Assembly (NCBI GenBank): GCA_016795505.1
Contig: JAEUHH010000076.1
Span: 1-64,000, forward strand
Source of the DNA: Verrucomicrobiales bacterium
GTDB taxonomy: Bacteria; Verrucomicrobiota; Verrucomicrobiia; Verrucomicrobiales; DEV007
Direction: 5' to 3'
Length of the DNA: 64,000 nt
This document shows, in pieces, positions 1 to 10,047 of this stretch (position 1 is its first letter; every line of letters starts with the position of its first letter). Made by a program: the position numbers and the translations under genes. Under the pieces are notes generated by a model, which had not been told where the DNA came from, ran no database searches, and saw nothing but the letters and a program-made list of their open reading frames with translations.

Positions 1-97
1 CTGGCATCCCTCCGGGATGCTCGACATGCGGGTGGATGGACCGGTGGTATCGCTGCGCTCAACCACCGGCTAATGGCTGTGATGCCTCCGGCATCCA
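1..97 (+). repeat. Interspersed multi-hairpin repeat, copy A
   Basis: This gene-free stretch consists of three consecutive inverted repeats: GCATCCC-tcc-GGGATGC, then CCGGTGGT...ACCACCGG with a 13-nt loop, then GATGCC-tcc-GGCATC. The same ordered set occurs twice more near 10.1 kb, once in each orientation. It may continue to the left of the window. This looks like a REP/BIME-type interspersed element. No coding capacity is supported here. Confidence 0.8.
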
Positions 98-140
98 ATC
101 GGCAGGGCAATCGACCCGACTCCCTTAATCCCGTGCCATT

Positions 141-185
141 CCGATCAGACCCTCTTTCATCGGAGATCGAACCGGGTCTGATCGG
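141..185 (+). repeat. 22-bp phased repeat, divergent two-unit copy
   Basis: Two units start 22 bp apart (ACC at 149 and at 171). The outer arms CCGATCAGACC (141-151) and GGTCTGATCGG (175-185) form a perfect 11-bp inverted repeat. It is one member of the 22-bp family described at 10321, 17962, 27569, 38598 and 54455. It lies about 90 bp upstream of the AsmA-like gene. Confidence 0.7.
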
Positions 186-274
186 AGCCGTCCCGCCGCG
201 GCGCTTGCGTGGCGAAGGGCTTGGGGCGACGATAGGCCTCCGGCCATTGATGAAGCCGGCTTTTCCCTCCCGCG

Positions 275-2713
275 ATGCGCCTGCTGCGACGGATAGTTCT
301 CGGATTGGTACTGGTGCTGATCGCTGCCGCGATCTGGGCGGGCATCTACGCGCAGAAGCGGGGCTTCTCCCGAACCTGGCGGGAACTGGTCGAGGCGGAA
401 TTCGCCAGCCGTGGCTACTACGTGGACATCGGCCGGCTCACGCTGGGGCCGTTCCAGGGGCTGGTGGCCGAGGATGTGCGCTTTTTCAATGATCCGCAAC
501 GCCGCCGGGAACTGGCCTTTGTCGACAATGTGCTGCTCGACCTGGACCTGACCGATGTGCTGAACCGGGATCTGGCGATCAACACGCTCGACGTGAAGGA
601 CGCCAAGGTGACGCTCCCGGTGACGCCGGGCCGGCGGGACAGTGAACTGCTGGTGGTGGACCGCTTCTCGGCGCGCATCGTGATGACGGAGAACCAGATC
701 GAGGTGGTCCGCGCCCAGGCGGCGGTCGCAGGGGTGCAACTGTCGATGAAGGGCTCGCTCTACCGCCCACCCCGCCACGCCGCCAAGCCGGCGGCGGTCG
801 CCACGGAGGAGGAGCTGGCCGAGCAACGCACCCGGCTGCTGGAGATCCGCCGCAGCCTGGCCCGGGTGCAGCAGGTGGTGCGGGAAATCGAGCAATTCAG
901 CTTTGCGCCGGATCATCCGCCGCGTCTGGAGCTGACATTCTCCGGTGATCTGGCGGATCTGCCGCAGGTCCGGGTGGAGGCGCGTCTGTCTGCGGAGCAG
1001 TTCCGACGCGGAACCTATGGGATCGAGTCGCTCCAGGCCGGCTTTTCCTACGCCGGAGCGACCGGCATCGCCCTGCTGCGGGATCTGCACCTGCGCGACC
1101 GGGTCGGCGCGCTGCGGGTGGAGGCGGAATGGTCGCCCACGGAGGAGACGGTCGATTTCGACCTGGAATCGACGTCCGACCTGCCATCGATGCTGGCCGC
1201 GCTGCATCCGTCGCCGAAATTGGGCGAGGTCGTGTTTTTCTCTCCGCCCCATGTGGAGGCCGAAGGCACCGTCTATCTGGGTGGCATGAAGCGCTTTCTG
1301 ACTCCGCCCGAGGGGGAGAGCCGGTGGCAGTATCTCCCGGTGCGGGCGATGGGTTCGGTGACGAGCGAGCGCTTCGGCAGCCGGGGCGCGGTCTTCGACG
1401 GGATGGAGGCGCAGTTCGCGATCGACGGGCGGCGCTACTACCTGCGGAATCTGCGACTCGATCACAAATCGGGAGTGATGTTCGCGCATTTCATGTTCGA
1501 TCCGTCGCTGACGGCGGAGCGGTTGCGTTTCCAGACCGAGATCAAGCTGGATCCGAAGCTGCTCGGCCCCTTTCTGACCACGGAGGAGGCGCGGCATTTC
1601 ATCGCCAACTGGCAGTTTGGCCCGGAATCCACTGTCTATCTCGCGGCGCTGGGCCAGGGCCCGTCGGCAGACCCGGGCACGTGGAAAATGACGGGGGCGG
1701 CCGATTTGCGGCGATTCCGGCTCAATAATGTGGCCTTCGATCATCTCGAGTCGAATTACGAGGCCGAGGCCGGGGTCCACCGTTTCCTCGATCTCACGGT
1801 GAGGCGGCCGGAGGGCTCGCTGACGGCGGAAAGCCTGAGCCACCAGTCGGCCACACGCCTGTGGGAGGCGACCGGCCTGCGCTCCACGCTGGATCTGCCC
1901 TCGCTGGTCAAGGCGGTGGCGCCACAGTGGCAGGAGCCGACGCGGCGCTATCAGTTTGCCCAACCGCCGGAGCTGACGCTGGCGGGCCGGATCGATCCGG
2001 CTGGTCAGGGGGGCGGACACGCGTTCGAACTGGGCTTTTCCAGCAGTCAGGGAGCGACTTTTGACTTCCTGGGCCGCCCGCTGCCGCTGTTTTCCCCGGG
2101 CGGACGGCTGAAGGTGCAGGGCGACCGCTGGGTGCTCGAGGAAATGAAGGCCGGGGTCTTCGGCGGGCAACTGACGGCCCGGATCGAAGCCGACTCACTC
2201 GCGGCGGGCGCCGGCTATCGGGCGGAGATCGCGGCCACCACGGTGGATTTCGACCAACTGCTCCACCTCTACGGCAACACGGTGCGCAACGGTGGCGGCA
2301 CCTGGACCGGGTCGGTGAAGGTGGCGGGAAAACTGAATGATCCCCGCTCGGTCACCGGCGGGGGGCAGGTCTCGCTGCAAAACGGCGATCTGCTGGCCAT
2401 CCCGCTGCTGGCCCCGGCTCTGGAGCCGCTGGTGAAGGCGGCAGGGATCGTCACCGAACCTGCCGACGACCTGGCCGACCGCAGCGGCCAGGGGGCGAGT
2501 GCCACGGTGCGGCTGGCAGGTGGCACGGTGACGGCGGAGGACCTCCAGATAGCCACGGAGCGTTTCGATCTGACCGGACGGCTGTCGCTGGACCGCATCG
2601 CGCGGACTTTTTCCTGTGAACTCGACCCTGGCATCCTGCCCGGTCTGACCCTGCGCGGCGACGGCCCGACCGATGCCCCCCGGTGGCGCCTGCTACCCGC
2701 CGGGAGCCGGTGA
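275..2713 (+). CDS. AsmA/TamB-like envelope protein
   Basis: This 812-residue protein has one N-terminal membrane segment (about residues 5-27, hydrophobic after MRLLRR) followed by a long periplasmic part rich in short beta-strand patterns. The C-terminal third, with repeats of the type 'GGxL...VxGxLxDP' and 'ATVRLAGGTVTAEDLQI', resembles the AsmA C-terminal and DUF3971 regions. Proteins of this class are bridge-like or regulatory factors for outer-membrane lipid and protein homeostasis. The ATG at 275 is chosen because it begins the membrane anchor directly and follows a pyrimidine-rich leader. There is no operon partner upstream in the window; lepA follows after 105 bp. A 22-bp-repeat copy lies in its 5' region. 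The family assignment is by general appearance and could be refined to a verrucomicrobial AsmA subfamily. Confidence 0.6.
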   Translation: MRLLRRIVLGLVLVLIAAAIWAGIYAQKRGFSRTWRELVEAEFASRGYYVDIGRLTLGPFQGLVAEDVRFFNDPQRRRELAFVDNVLLDLDLTDVLNRDLAINTLDVKDAKVTLPVTPGRRDSELLVVDRFSARIVMTENQIEVVRAQAAVAGVQLSMKGSLYRPPRHAAKPAAVATEEELAEQRTRLLEIRRSLARVQQVVREIEQFSFAPDHPPRLELTFSGDLADLPQVRVEARLSAEQFRRGTYGIESLQAGFSYAGATGIALLRDLHLRDRVGALRVEAEWSPTEETVDFDLESTSDLPSMLAALHPSPKLGEVVFFSPPHVEAEGTVYLGGMKRFLTPPEGESRWQYLPVRAMGSVTSERFGSRGAVFDGMEAQFAIDGRRYYLRNLRLDHKSGVMFAHFMFDPSLTAERLRFQTEIKLDPKLLGPFLTTEEARHFIANWQFGPESTVYLAALGQGPSADPGTWKMTGAADLRRFRLNNVAFDHLESNYEAEAGVHRFLDLTVRRPEGSLTAESLSHQSATRLWEATGLRSTLDLPSLVKAVAPQWQEPTRRYQFAQPPELTLAGRIDPAGQGGGHAFELGFSSSQGATFDFLGRPLPLFSPGGRLKVQGDRWVLEEMKAGVFGGQLTARIEADSLAAGAGYRAEIAATTVDFDQLLHLYGNTVRNGGGTWTGSVKVAGKLNDPRSVTGGGQVSLQNGDLLAIPLLAPALEPLVKAAGIVTEPADDLADRSGQGASATVRLAGGTVTAEDLQIATERFDLTGRLSLDRIARTFSCELDPGILPGLTLRGDGPTDAPRWRLLPAGSR

Positions 2714-2818
2714 CCGCGGGAGATGCTGCCGCTTTACTTTCCCCCGGTGTCCACGTAGTTTCCGCGCTCCCCGGCCGGGACTGACCGGCGGGTGAGACTC
2801 TCCCCTCCCCACTGCCAC

Positions 2819-4618
2819 ATGTCGACTGCCCTGACCCGCAACTTCTCGATCATCGCCCACATCGATCACGGGAAGACCACGCTCTCCGACCGGCTGCTGG
2901 AGGCGACCCAGACCATCACGGACCGGCAACGGCAGGACCAGTTGCTCGACTCGATGGACCTCGAGCGGGAGCGCGGCATCACCATCAAGTCGCATCCGGT
3001 GACGATGAGCTACAAGGCCCGGGACGGAAAGACCTACCAGCTCAACCTGCTCGACACGCCCGGTCACGTGGACTTTTCCTACGAGGTCAGCCGCAGCCTG
3101 GCCGCCTGCGAAGGCGCCCTGCTGCTGATCGACGCGGCCCAGGGGGTGGAGGCGCAGACGATGGCGAATGTCCACCTGGCTCACCAGCAGAACCTGACCG
3201 TCATCCCGGTGATCAATAAAATCGACCTGCCCGCGGCCGACATCCCGGCGGTGAAAAAGCAGCTCGAGGACATCATCGCGATCCCCGGCGAGGAAGCCAT
3301 CCCCGCCAGCGCCAAGATGGGCATCGGCATCTCGGATATCCTCGAAGCCATCGTGGAGCGCATCCCGCCCCCAGCGGAGCCCATCGACGACCGCCTGCGG
3401 GCGCTGGTGTTCGACTCGGTCTTCGACACCTACCGCGGCGTGGTGAGCTACGTCCGGGTCATTTCGGGCGAGATCAGGCGCGGCACGGCGATCGAGATGT
3501 TCAGCACGGGGAAACGCTACGAAGTCAAGGAGACCGGCGTTTTCACCCCGAAACAGACCCCGCGCGACCGCCTCGTCACCGGGGATGTGGGCTACCTCAT
3601 CGCAAACATGAAATCGTCGTCCGAAGTGAAGATCGGCGACACCATCACCGATGCCCAGCGCCCCTGCTCGGAGGCGCTGCCGGGCTTCAAGGAGATCCAG
3701 CCGATGGTTTTCGCGGGGATCTACCCGGTGAGTTCGGATGATTTCGAACAACTCAAGGTCGCCATGGGCAAGCTGCAGATCAACGACGCGGCTTTCACCT
3801 TCCAGGCGGAAAGCTCGGCCGCACTCGGCTTTGGCTTCCGCTGTGGTTTCCTCGGGCTGCTCCACATGGAGATCGTGCAGGAGCGTCTGCGCCGGGAATT
3901 CGACATGGACGTGATCTCGACCTACCCGGGCGTCATCTACCATGTGAAAAAGACCGATGGCGAGCAGATCGAGGTGGACAACCCCAGCTACCTGCCCGAG
4001 CCCCAGGTGATCGAGGAGATTCAGGAGCCGATCGTCCGGGTCTTCATCATGGTGCCCAACGAAAACATCGGCGACATGATGCAACTCGTGGCCGACAAGC
4101 GAGGCGAGTTGGAAAACACTGAAACGCTCGACACCACCCGCGTGCTGCTGACCGCCATCCTGCCGCTCAACGAGATCCTGGTCGATTTCAACGACAAGCT
4201 GAAGAGCGTGACCCGCGGCTACGGCAGCATGGACTACGAGCATGCCGGCTACCGCCCCGCCAAGCTGGTGAAGATGGAAATGATGATCAGCGGCGAGCCC
4301 GTCGACGCCTTTTCCACCATCGTCCATCGCGACAAGGCCGAATCCCGCGGCCGCGAACTGGCTGCCAAGCTGAAGGAGGTCATCCCCCAGCAGATGTTCG
4401 TGGTCGCGATCCAGGCCGCCATCGGTGGCAAGATCATCGCCCGCGAATCGATCAGCGCAATGCGCAAAAACGTGACCGCCAAATGCTATGGCGGCGACAT
4501 CACCCGGAAACGGAAGCTGCTGGAGAAGCAGAAGGAGGGCAAGAAGCGGATGAAAGCCATCGGCAAGGTCAACATCCCGCAGGAAGCCTTCATCCAAGTG
4601 CTCAAGACCAGCAACTGA
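2819..4618 (+). CDS. lepA: Elongation factor 4 (LepA), ribosomal back-translocase GTPase
   Basis: The protein is 599 residues, the normal LepA length. The GTPase motifs are intact: G1 around AHIDHGKTT (residues 13-21), the switch I region with [10 protein letters not shown]3 DTPGHVDF and G4 NKID. The C-terminal LepA domain ends with the family's typical basic tail ([19 protein letters not shown], then VNIPQEAF). LepA binds stalled or mistranslocated ribosomes. The ATG at 2819 ([12 protein letters not shown]) matches the family N-terminus; an in-frame ATG nine codons upstream is less likely. The start follows a C/T-rich leader with no Shine-Dalgarno sequence. Signal peptidase I follows 33 bp downstream, the lepA-lepB order also known from Escherichia coli, so the two are probably co-transcribed. 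Confidence 0.97.
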   Translation: MSTALTRNFSIIAHIDHGKTTLSDRLLEATQTITDRQRQDQLLDSMDLERERGITIKSHPVTMSYKARDGKTYQLNLLDTPGHVDFSYEVSRSLAACEGALLLIDAAQGVEAQTMANVHLAHQQNLTVIPVINKIDLPAADIPAVKKQLEDIIAIPGEEAIPASAKMGIGISDILEAIVERIPPPAEPIDDRLRALVFDSVFDTYRGVVSYVRVISGEIRRGTAIEMFSTGKRYEVKETGVFTPKQTPRDRLVTGDVGYLIANMKSSSEVKIGDTITDAQRPCSEALPGFKEIQPMVFAGIYPVSSDDFEQLKVAMGKLQINDAAFTFQAESSAALGFGFRCGFLGLLHMEIVQERLRREFDMDVISTYPGVIYHVKKTDGEQIEVDNPSYLPEPQVIEEIQEPIVRVFIMVPNENIGDMMQLVADKRGELENTETLDTTRVLLTAILPLNEILVDFNDKLKSVTRGYGSMDYEHAGYRPAKLVKMEMMISGEPVDAFSTIVHRDKAESRGRELAAKLKEVIPQQMFVVAIQAAIGGKIIARESISAMRKNVTAKCYGGDITRKRKLLEKQKEGKKRMKAIGKVNIPQEAFIQVLKTSN

Positions 4619-4651
4619 CGCCCACCGCCCCTCCCCTGCTCTCCCGCTCTG

Positions 4652-5833
4652 ATGGCAATCGACACCAAATCCGCCGCTTCCGAAGGTCCCGCCACCGCGA
4701 AGCACCTCAAGGAAGCGAAGCTGCTCCTCAAGGGCGTGGCGAAATTCCTCCGCTACAACGACGACCTCATCTCCGACGAGAACAAGTCGCGGATCGCCGC
4801 CCACGAAGCCGATTTCCGCGCCGCCATGGCGAAGCCCGGTGTGCCGGTGAAGGAACTGGAGGATCTCGCCGGGCTCCTCACCAAGGCCTGTGAAAAATCG
4901 GTGCCCGGCTACAAGGCCTCGGCCATCCGGGAAAACATCGAGATTATCTTCGTCGCCGTCGTCATCGCCATGGGTATCCGGGCCTACTTTGCCCAGCCGT
5001 TCAAGATTCCCACCGGGTCGATGCAGCCCACCCTGAACGGGGTGATCGGCCACCCGCACGACAGCATCAACTCCGGTCACGACTACGCGATCACCGAGGA
5101 GAATCCCGGCATCCTGCGCCGCGTGTGGGAAAAGGTCTGGTATGGCCGGAGCTGGGTCGAGATCGTCGCCGAGCAGGATGACGTGGTGCTGCTCCGTCCG
5201 GGATCGGGCTACGAGGAGCGGACCCGCTTCAAGTTCTTCACCTACACACGCATCCCGATGCAGAGCGGCAAGGCCTACAGCGTGCCGGGCACCATCGCCA
5301 AGGTGCAGGACCTCATCCAACCGCGATTGTTTCTCAATCCTGTGGTCAGAAAGGGAGACCTCATCGCAAAGGGCTTTGTCGACACCGGCGACCAGGTCAT
5401 CGTCGACAAGTTTTCCTACCACTGGATCCGGCCGCAACGGGATGATGTCTTCGTGTTCACCACCAACGACATTCCCTACATCCAGGCAGGCATCGACCCG
5501 CGGATGGGCTCGCAGCACTACATCAAGCGCCTCACCGGCACGCCGGGCGATCACCTCCAGGTGAAGGGCGGCAAGCTCTACATCAATGGCGAAGTCGCCT
5601 CCGAGCCGGGCATCCAGAAGGTCATGTCGGGTGAGAACGGCTACCGCGGCTACTCCAACCAGGGCGTCCACCTCGACGTCAAGCTGGGCGACAAACAGTA
5701 TTTCGCGATGGGCGACAACAGCTACAACAGCTCCGACAGCCGCACCTGGGGACAGGTGCCCGAGCAAAACATCGTCGGCAGGGCCATTTTCGTCTATCTG
5801 CCCTTCGGTCACCATTTCGGACCGATCCGCTGA
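4652..5833 (+). CDS. lepB: Signal peptidase I (S26 family)
   Basis: This inner-membrane serine protease removes signal peptides from exported preproteins. At 393 residues it is longer than most family members. A soluble N-terminal extension of about 90 residues precedes the membrane helix (about 92-112, IEIIFVAVVIAMGIRAYFA). The catalytic serine is S123 in the PTGSMQPTL box and the general-base lysine is K292 in HYIKRLTGTPGD. The C-terminal GDNSYNSSDSR box (box E) is present. The roughly 170 residues between serine and lysine include a large insertion around residues 145-260. Such extended signal peptidases are seen in PVC and Bacteroidetes-type bacteria. The gene sits directly behind lepA and probably shares its transcript. 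Confidence 0.95.
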   Translation: MAIDTKSAASEGPATAKHLKEAKLLLKGVAKFLRYNDDLISDENKSRIAAHEADFRAAMAKPGVPVKELEDLAGLLTKACEKSVPGYKASAIRENIEIIFVAVVIAMGIRAYFAQPFKIPTGSMQPTLNGVIGHPHDSINSGHDYAITEENPGILRRVWEKVWYGRSWVEIVAEQDDVVLLRPGSGYEERTRFKFFTYTRIPMQSGKAYSVPGTIAKVQDLIQPRLFLNPVVRKGDLIAKGFVDTGDQVIVDKFSYHWIRPQRDDVFVFTTNDIPYIQAGIDPRMGSQHYIKRLTGTPGDHLQVKGGKLYINGEVASEPGIQKVMSGENGYRGYSNQGVHLDVKLGDKQYFAMGDNSYNSSDSRTWGQVPEQNIVGRAIFVYLPFGHHFGPIR

Positions 5834-5868
5834 CCCGCCGGCTCCGGCCAGCCAGCCCCGCCGCCGCC

Positions 5869-6708
5869 ATGGCCCTCACCGACGCGCCCGCTCCCGCCGA
5901 GGCGATCGTCCGCGCCGCCGGGTCGAACCTCGCCTTTGCCCTCGCCGTGCTGCCACGGTCAATCCGCCGGGACATGCGGGTCTTCTACGCCTTCTGCCGG
6001 ATCGTTGACGACATCGTCGATGATGAAGCCGCGCCGATCGGCGACCGGAGGGCGGCCCTGGATCGCTGGCGCGCCTTGATCGCCGGCTCCGGCACTCCCC
6101 GCCCGGGCTTGGAGGCCGAAATGACCGAGCTGTGCACCCGCCGCCGCCTGCCCGTCGCCACGGTGACCGAGATCGTCGATGGCGTGGCCATGGATCTCGA
6201 CCGCGACCGCTACGAGACCTACCCGGAGCTACTCACCTACTGCCACGGCGTCGCCAGCGCGGTCGGCCTGGTCAGCATCGAGATTTTCGGCTATCGCCAG
6301 CCCGCCACCCGCGACTATGCCACGCGGTTGGGCTATGCTCTGCAACTGACCAACATCATCCGTGACGTGGCCGAGGACGCCGCCCGCGGCCGCATCTACC
6401 TGCCCCGGGAGGATCTCGCCCGCTTTGACCTGACTGACGACGACATCCTCTCGCGGCGCCACGCCGACCGGGTCGCGCGACTGCTCGCCTTCGAGGCAGA
6501 CCGCGCCACCGAGCACTATGCCGCGGCCGTCTCCGCCCTCGATGCCATCGACCGGCCCGCGATGCGATCGGCCGAACTCATGCGCGTCATTTACTCCCGC
6601 CTCCTCGACCGGATGCGCGCCGACGGCTTCCGCGTTTTTGACCGGCGCTACCGCCTCGGCAAGCTGGAAAAGCTCGCCTGCCTCACCCGTGCCCTGGCAC
6701 CGATCTGA
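5869..6708 (+). CDS. Squalene/phytoene synthase family protein (HpnD/CrtB-like)
   Basis: This 279-residue all-alpha trans-isoprenyl diphosphate synthase carries both aspartate-rich metal-binding motifs: RIVDDIVDDE (aspartates 47, 48, 51, 52) and NIIRDVAED (162-170), followed by RIYLPREDLARF. Enzymes of this family join two prenyl diphosphates head-to-head, giving presqualene or phytoene. The short length and the second-motif sequence resemble presqualene diphosphate synthase HpnD as much as CrtB. No other hopanoid or carotenoid gene lies in the window, so the substrate cannot be settled. It follows lepB by 35 bp and may be read through from it. Confidence 0.85.
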   Translation: MALTDAPAPAEAIVRAAGSNLAFALAVLPRSIRRDMRVFYAFCRIVDDIVDDEAAPIGDRRAALDRWRALIAGSGTPRPGLEAEMTELCTRRRLPVATVTEIVDGVAMDLDRDRYETYPELLTYCHGVASAVGLVSIEIFGYRQPATRDYATRLGYALQLTNIIRDVAEDAARGRIYLPREDLARFDLTDDDILSRRHADRVARLLAFEADRATEHYAAAVSALDAIDRPAMRSAELMRVIYSRLLDRMRADGFRVFDRRYRLGKLEKLACLTRALAPI

Positions 6709-6750
6709 TCTTGCCACGCGGGACGAACTGGGCGAAAACTCCGCTCGCCC

Positions 6751-8442
6751 ATGACCCTCCCCGCTCCCCGCCTCGCCCTGTGCCTGCTGGCACTCGCCCT
6801 GCCCGGTATCTCCGTCGCCGAACCCCCGGAATGGTCCGGCAATCCCGATGCCACCCTCGTCATCAAGACCCTGCCCGGCATGATGCGCTACGATCTCGGC
6901 GAACTGACCGCTGCGCCCGGCGCCCGCGTGAAGCTCACCCTCGAGAATCCCGACGATCTCCAGCACAATCTCGTCCTGCTCAAAGCCGACCCCCAGGACA
7001 AGGACGGGCAGAAATTCGCCCAGGACACCTGGCTTCTCGGCGAAAAGGTCATCGCCACCGGCTGGGTGCCGCGCGACCACCCGCGCATCCTCGCCGCTTC
7101 CGCCCTCCTCAATCCCGCCGCTTCGGAGACACTCTATTTCGTGGCGCCGGACGAGCCCGGCGACTACCCCTATGTCTGCACCGTGCCCGGGCACTCACTG
7201 CTCATGCGCGGCATCCTCCAGGTCCGCAAACCGGGAAAGGTGCTCACCGACCTCACCTACGCCATTTATCGCGGCGACTGGAACAAGCTGCCTGACTTTT
7301 CGACCCTCCAACCTGTCGAGACCGGCAAACTCCCCGACGGCCGCATCGACATCGGTGTCGCCAAAAAATTCCCCGGCGGCTTCGGCATCGTCTTCGAGGG
7401 CAAACTCACCGCCACGGAGGCGGAGGACTACCATTTCTTCCTCGCCTCGGACGACGGCTCCCGGATCATCGTCAACGGCGAGGGCATCGTCGATGTCGAC
7501 GGCATCCATCCCATGGGCGACCCCAAGGAGGGGAAGGAAAAGCTGACCGAAGGCACCCACAGCCTCCGCGTCCTCTATTTTGAAAAGAGCGGCAACCGCG
7601 GTCTCTCCGTCGGCTTGCGGACCAAGAGCCTCGGCTGGCAGGACCTGTCCGTCGAGCCCTCCAGCCGCCGGGCCACCAAGGCACCGCCCACACCAATTCT
7701 CCTCACCCCGAAAAATGGCGAAGCCATCACCCACCGCGCCTTCCTGCCCGGCGTGAATCCCCGCGGCATCGCCGTCGGCTATCCCGGTGGCGTGAATCTG
7801 GCCTGGGACGCCGACGCGCTGAGCCTCGCCCTCATCTGGCGCGGCGGCTTCCTCAACGTCGCCTCCCACTGGGAGGGCCGCGGTTCAGGCAGCCAGCTTT
7901 CCGGTTATGACCAGGTGAAGACGGGCCACGGGCTCCCCATGCAGCAGTTGAAAAGCCTCGACGAGCCCTGGGTTCCCACCTCCACCGCCACCATCAAATA
8001 CGAACGGGACAAGGACAATCCCGAGAAGGACATGACCTTCCATGTTCGGCATCCCGACTATCAGTTCCTCGGTTACCGGCTCGACCCGAAAAACCGCTTC
8101 CCCACCTTCCGCTACCGCTATCGCGACGCCGAGGTCTCCGAGCGATTCGGCCCCGACTCGATCGACGGCCGCGAAGCCCTCGTCCGGACCATCACCGTGA
8201 CCGGCTCCGTGCCCGCGGACACCTGGTTCCGCCTCGCCGACACCGGATCACTCGAAAAGAACGAAGCCGGCTGGCATCCCGTCGATTCAAAACTCTGGCT
8301 CAAGGTGGAAGGCGCCGAGCCCGTCGTCCGCAGCGTCGACGGCAAGAAGGAACTCCTCGTCCCCATCGAGGCCGCCGCCCCGGAGAAGCGCCTCACCGTC
8401 ACCTACTGGTGGCAGACCGAGATCGGCGGCCGGGTGAAGTGA
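6751..8442 (+). CDS. Secreted cupredoxin-PA14 fusion protein
   Basis: The protein is 563 residues and begins with a signal peptide (about 1-23, ending ISVAE). Residues about 35-150 form a plastocyanin/azurin-like domain. The candidate type-1 copper ligands are the histidine in LQHNLVL and the Cys-His-Met set in YVCTVPGHSLLM. Residues about 160-290 look like a PA14 domain (GGFGIVFEGKLTA, DYHFFLASDDGSRIIVNG). The remaining C-terminal half is unassigned. A secreted periplasmic electron carrier or sugar-binding redox protein is plausible. The next gene, 46 bp downstream, encodes a secreted beta-propeller, so the pair may be an oxidase or dehydrogenase and its electron acceptor. Confidence 0.75.
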   Translation: MTLPAPRLALCLLALALPGISVAEPPEWSGNPDATLVIKTLPGMMRYDLGELTAAPGARVKLTLENPDDLQHNLVLLKADPQDKDGQKFAQDTWLLGEKVIATGWVPRDHPRILAASALLNPAASETLYFVAPDEPGDYPYVCTVPGHSLLMRGILQVRKPGKVLTDLTYAIYRGDWNKLPDFSTLQPVETGKLPDGRIDIGVAKKFPGGFGIVFEGKLTATEAEDYHFFLASDDGSRIIVNGEGIVDVDGIHPMGDPKEGKEKLTEGTHSLRVLYFEKSGNRGLSVGLRTKSLGWQDLSVEPSSRRATKAPPTPILLTPKNGEAITHRAFLPGVNPRGIAVGYPGGVNLAWDADALSLALIWRGGFLNVASHWEGRGSGSQLSGYDQVKTGHGLPMQQLKSLDEPWVPTSTATIKYERDKDNPEKDMTFHVRHPDYQFLGYRLDPKNRFPTFRYRYRDAEVSERFGPDSIDGREALVRTITVTGSVPADTWFRLADTGSLEKNEAGWHPVDSKLWLKVEGAEPVVRSVDGKKELLVPIEAAAPEKRLTVTYWWQTEIGGRVK

Positions 8443-8488
8443 ACCGCGCCATCCGCTTCCAATACCCAATCCACTGAGACTCCTTTCC

Positions 8489-9976
8489 ATGAAAACGATC
8501 GTTCGCCTTGCCCTACTCACCGCCGTGCTGTCCGGCTCCGCTGCCGCCCAGCAGGCTCCCGGCGCATCGAAAGAGGCCGACTACTACACCATCACCACCT
8601 TCGAGGCCCCCGCCCCCGATGTCGCGCTCGAGGGAGGCGCCATCGCCCTGCTGCCCGATCGGAAGATCGCCGTCTGCACCCGCCGCGGACAGATCTGGGT
8701 GGTGGAGAACGCCTTCGAGCATCCCGCCAAACCGGCGAAGTGGACTCTCTTCGCCGAGTACCTCCACGAGACCCTCGGCCTCGCCTGGCGCGACGGCTGG
8801 CTCTACGCCGTGCAGCGCCCCGAGGTCACGCGGATGAAGGACGAGAACGGCGACGGCCGCGCAGATGTTTTTGAAACCGTCTCCGATGCCTGGGGCATCA
8901 AGGGCGACTACCACGAGTACAACTTCGGCTCCAGTTTCGACCCGCAGGGCAATCTCTACACCGTGCATTGCCTGACCGGCTCCTTCACCTCCGAGGCCCT
9001 CTACCGCGGCTGGGTGCTCAAGATCTCCGCCGACGGCAAAATGACGCCCTTCGCCTGCGGCGTCCGTTCCCCCGGCGGCATCGGCTTCAATGCGGCCGGC
9101 GATCTCTTCTACACCGATAACCAGGGTGCTTGGAATGGCTCCAGTTCGCTCAAATGGATCAAGCCGGGCTCGTTCCAGGGCAATCCCAACGGCAATATCT
9201 GGTTCGACTACGCCGGCGGTGCGATCGGCGACCGGCCGAAAAACCCGCCCCTCACCGAGCAGGGCAGCCGCACCGTGATCGAGCGCGACAACATCGCCAC
9301 CTACATCCCGCCGGCCGTCGTGCTCCCGCATGGCAAAGTGGGCAACTCCCCCACCGGCATCGTGCCCGACCTGTCGGGCGGAAAGTTCGGCCCCTTCGCC
9401 GGACAGACCTTCGTCGGCGAGCAGACCCACTCGAAGATCCACCGCGTCTTCCTCGAAAAAGTTAACGGGATCTACCAGGGCGCCATGTTTCCCTTCCGCG
9501 AGGGCTTCGACTCGGGCAACATCGGCCTGCTCCTCACCGACGACGGCGTGATGTTCACCAGCGGCTCCAATCGCGGCTGGGGCGCCCGGGGCACGCGGAA
9601 CTGGAACTTCGAGCGGGTGAACTGGACCGGCAAGGTGTCCTTCGAGATCCACGAGATGCGCGCCCGACCCGATGGCTTCGAGCTGACCTTCACCGAGCCG
9701 ATCGACCCGGCTTCGGCCACCGCTGCCGCCTTCACGATGGACGCCTACACCTACATCTACCAGAAAGCCTACGGCAGTCCCGAGGTGGATCAGGTCAAGC
9801 CGAAGCTCACCGTGCCGTCCGTCGCCCCCGATGGCAAATCCCTGCGCCTCACGGTGGAGCCGATGACCAAAGGACATGTCCACGAGCTTCGCCTCGCCGG
9901 CCTGAAGTCCGCCGCCGGCCTTCCGCTGCTGCATGACGTGGCCTACTACACGCTCAACGAGATCCCGGCCAAGTAA
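8489..9976 (+). CDS. Secreted beta-propeller protein, dehydrogenase-like
   Basis: This 495-residue protein has a clear signal peptide (about 1-20, ending SAAAQQ). Its repeated GLAW..GWLYAV, DENGDGRAD and PGGIGFNAAGDLFYTDNQG blocks are typical of the NHL/PQQ-dependent sugar-dehydrogenase-like propellers of PVC bacteria, often annotated as the membrane-bound dehydrogenase domain. A C-terminal immunoglobulin-like domain follows (about 390-480, FELTFTEPIDPASATAAAF). No CxxCH haem site is visible, so electrons would have to leave through another protein; the cupredoxin encoded just upstream is the obvious candidate. The substrate is unknown. Confidence 0.72.
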   Translation: MKTIVRLALLTAVLSGSAAAQQAPGASKEADYYTITTFEAPAPDVALEGGAIALLPDRKIAVCTRRGQIWVVENAFEHPAKPAKWTLFAEYLHETLGLAWRDGWLYAVQRPEVTRMKDENGDGRADVFETVSDAWGIKGDYHEYNFGSSFDPQGNLYTVHCLTGSFTSEALYRGWVLKISADGKMTPFACGVRSPGGIGFNAAGDLFYTDNQGAWNGSSSLKWIKPGSFQGNPNGNIWFDYAGGAIGDRPKNPPLTEQGSRTVIERDNIATYIPPAVVLPHGKVGNSPTGIVPDLSGGKFGPFAGQTFVGEQTHSKIHRVFLEKVNGIYQGAMFPFREGFDSGNIGLLLTDDGVMFTSGSNRGWGARGTRNWNFERVNWTGKVSFEIHEMRARPDGFELTFTEPIDPASATAAAFTMDAYTYIYQKAYGSPEVDQVKPKLTVPSVAPDGKSLRLTVEPMTKGHVHELRLAGLKSAAGLPLLHDVAYYTLNEIPAK

Positions 9977-10047
9977 GCCGTTGAGCGTTTCTGATCCGAC
10001 CCGGTCGCGGAATCAAGGCGATGGGTCGGTTGTCCAGAGGATCGGAA

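Noticed and set aside
2693-5815. A 1040-codon open frame on the minus strand antiparallel to lepA and lepB
   Set aside because: It overlaps two complete, well-recognised genes, has a His/Asp/Gly/Leu-rich composition typical of reading GC-rich genes backwards, and has no motif.
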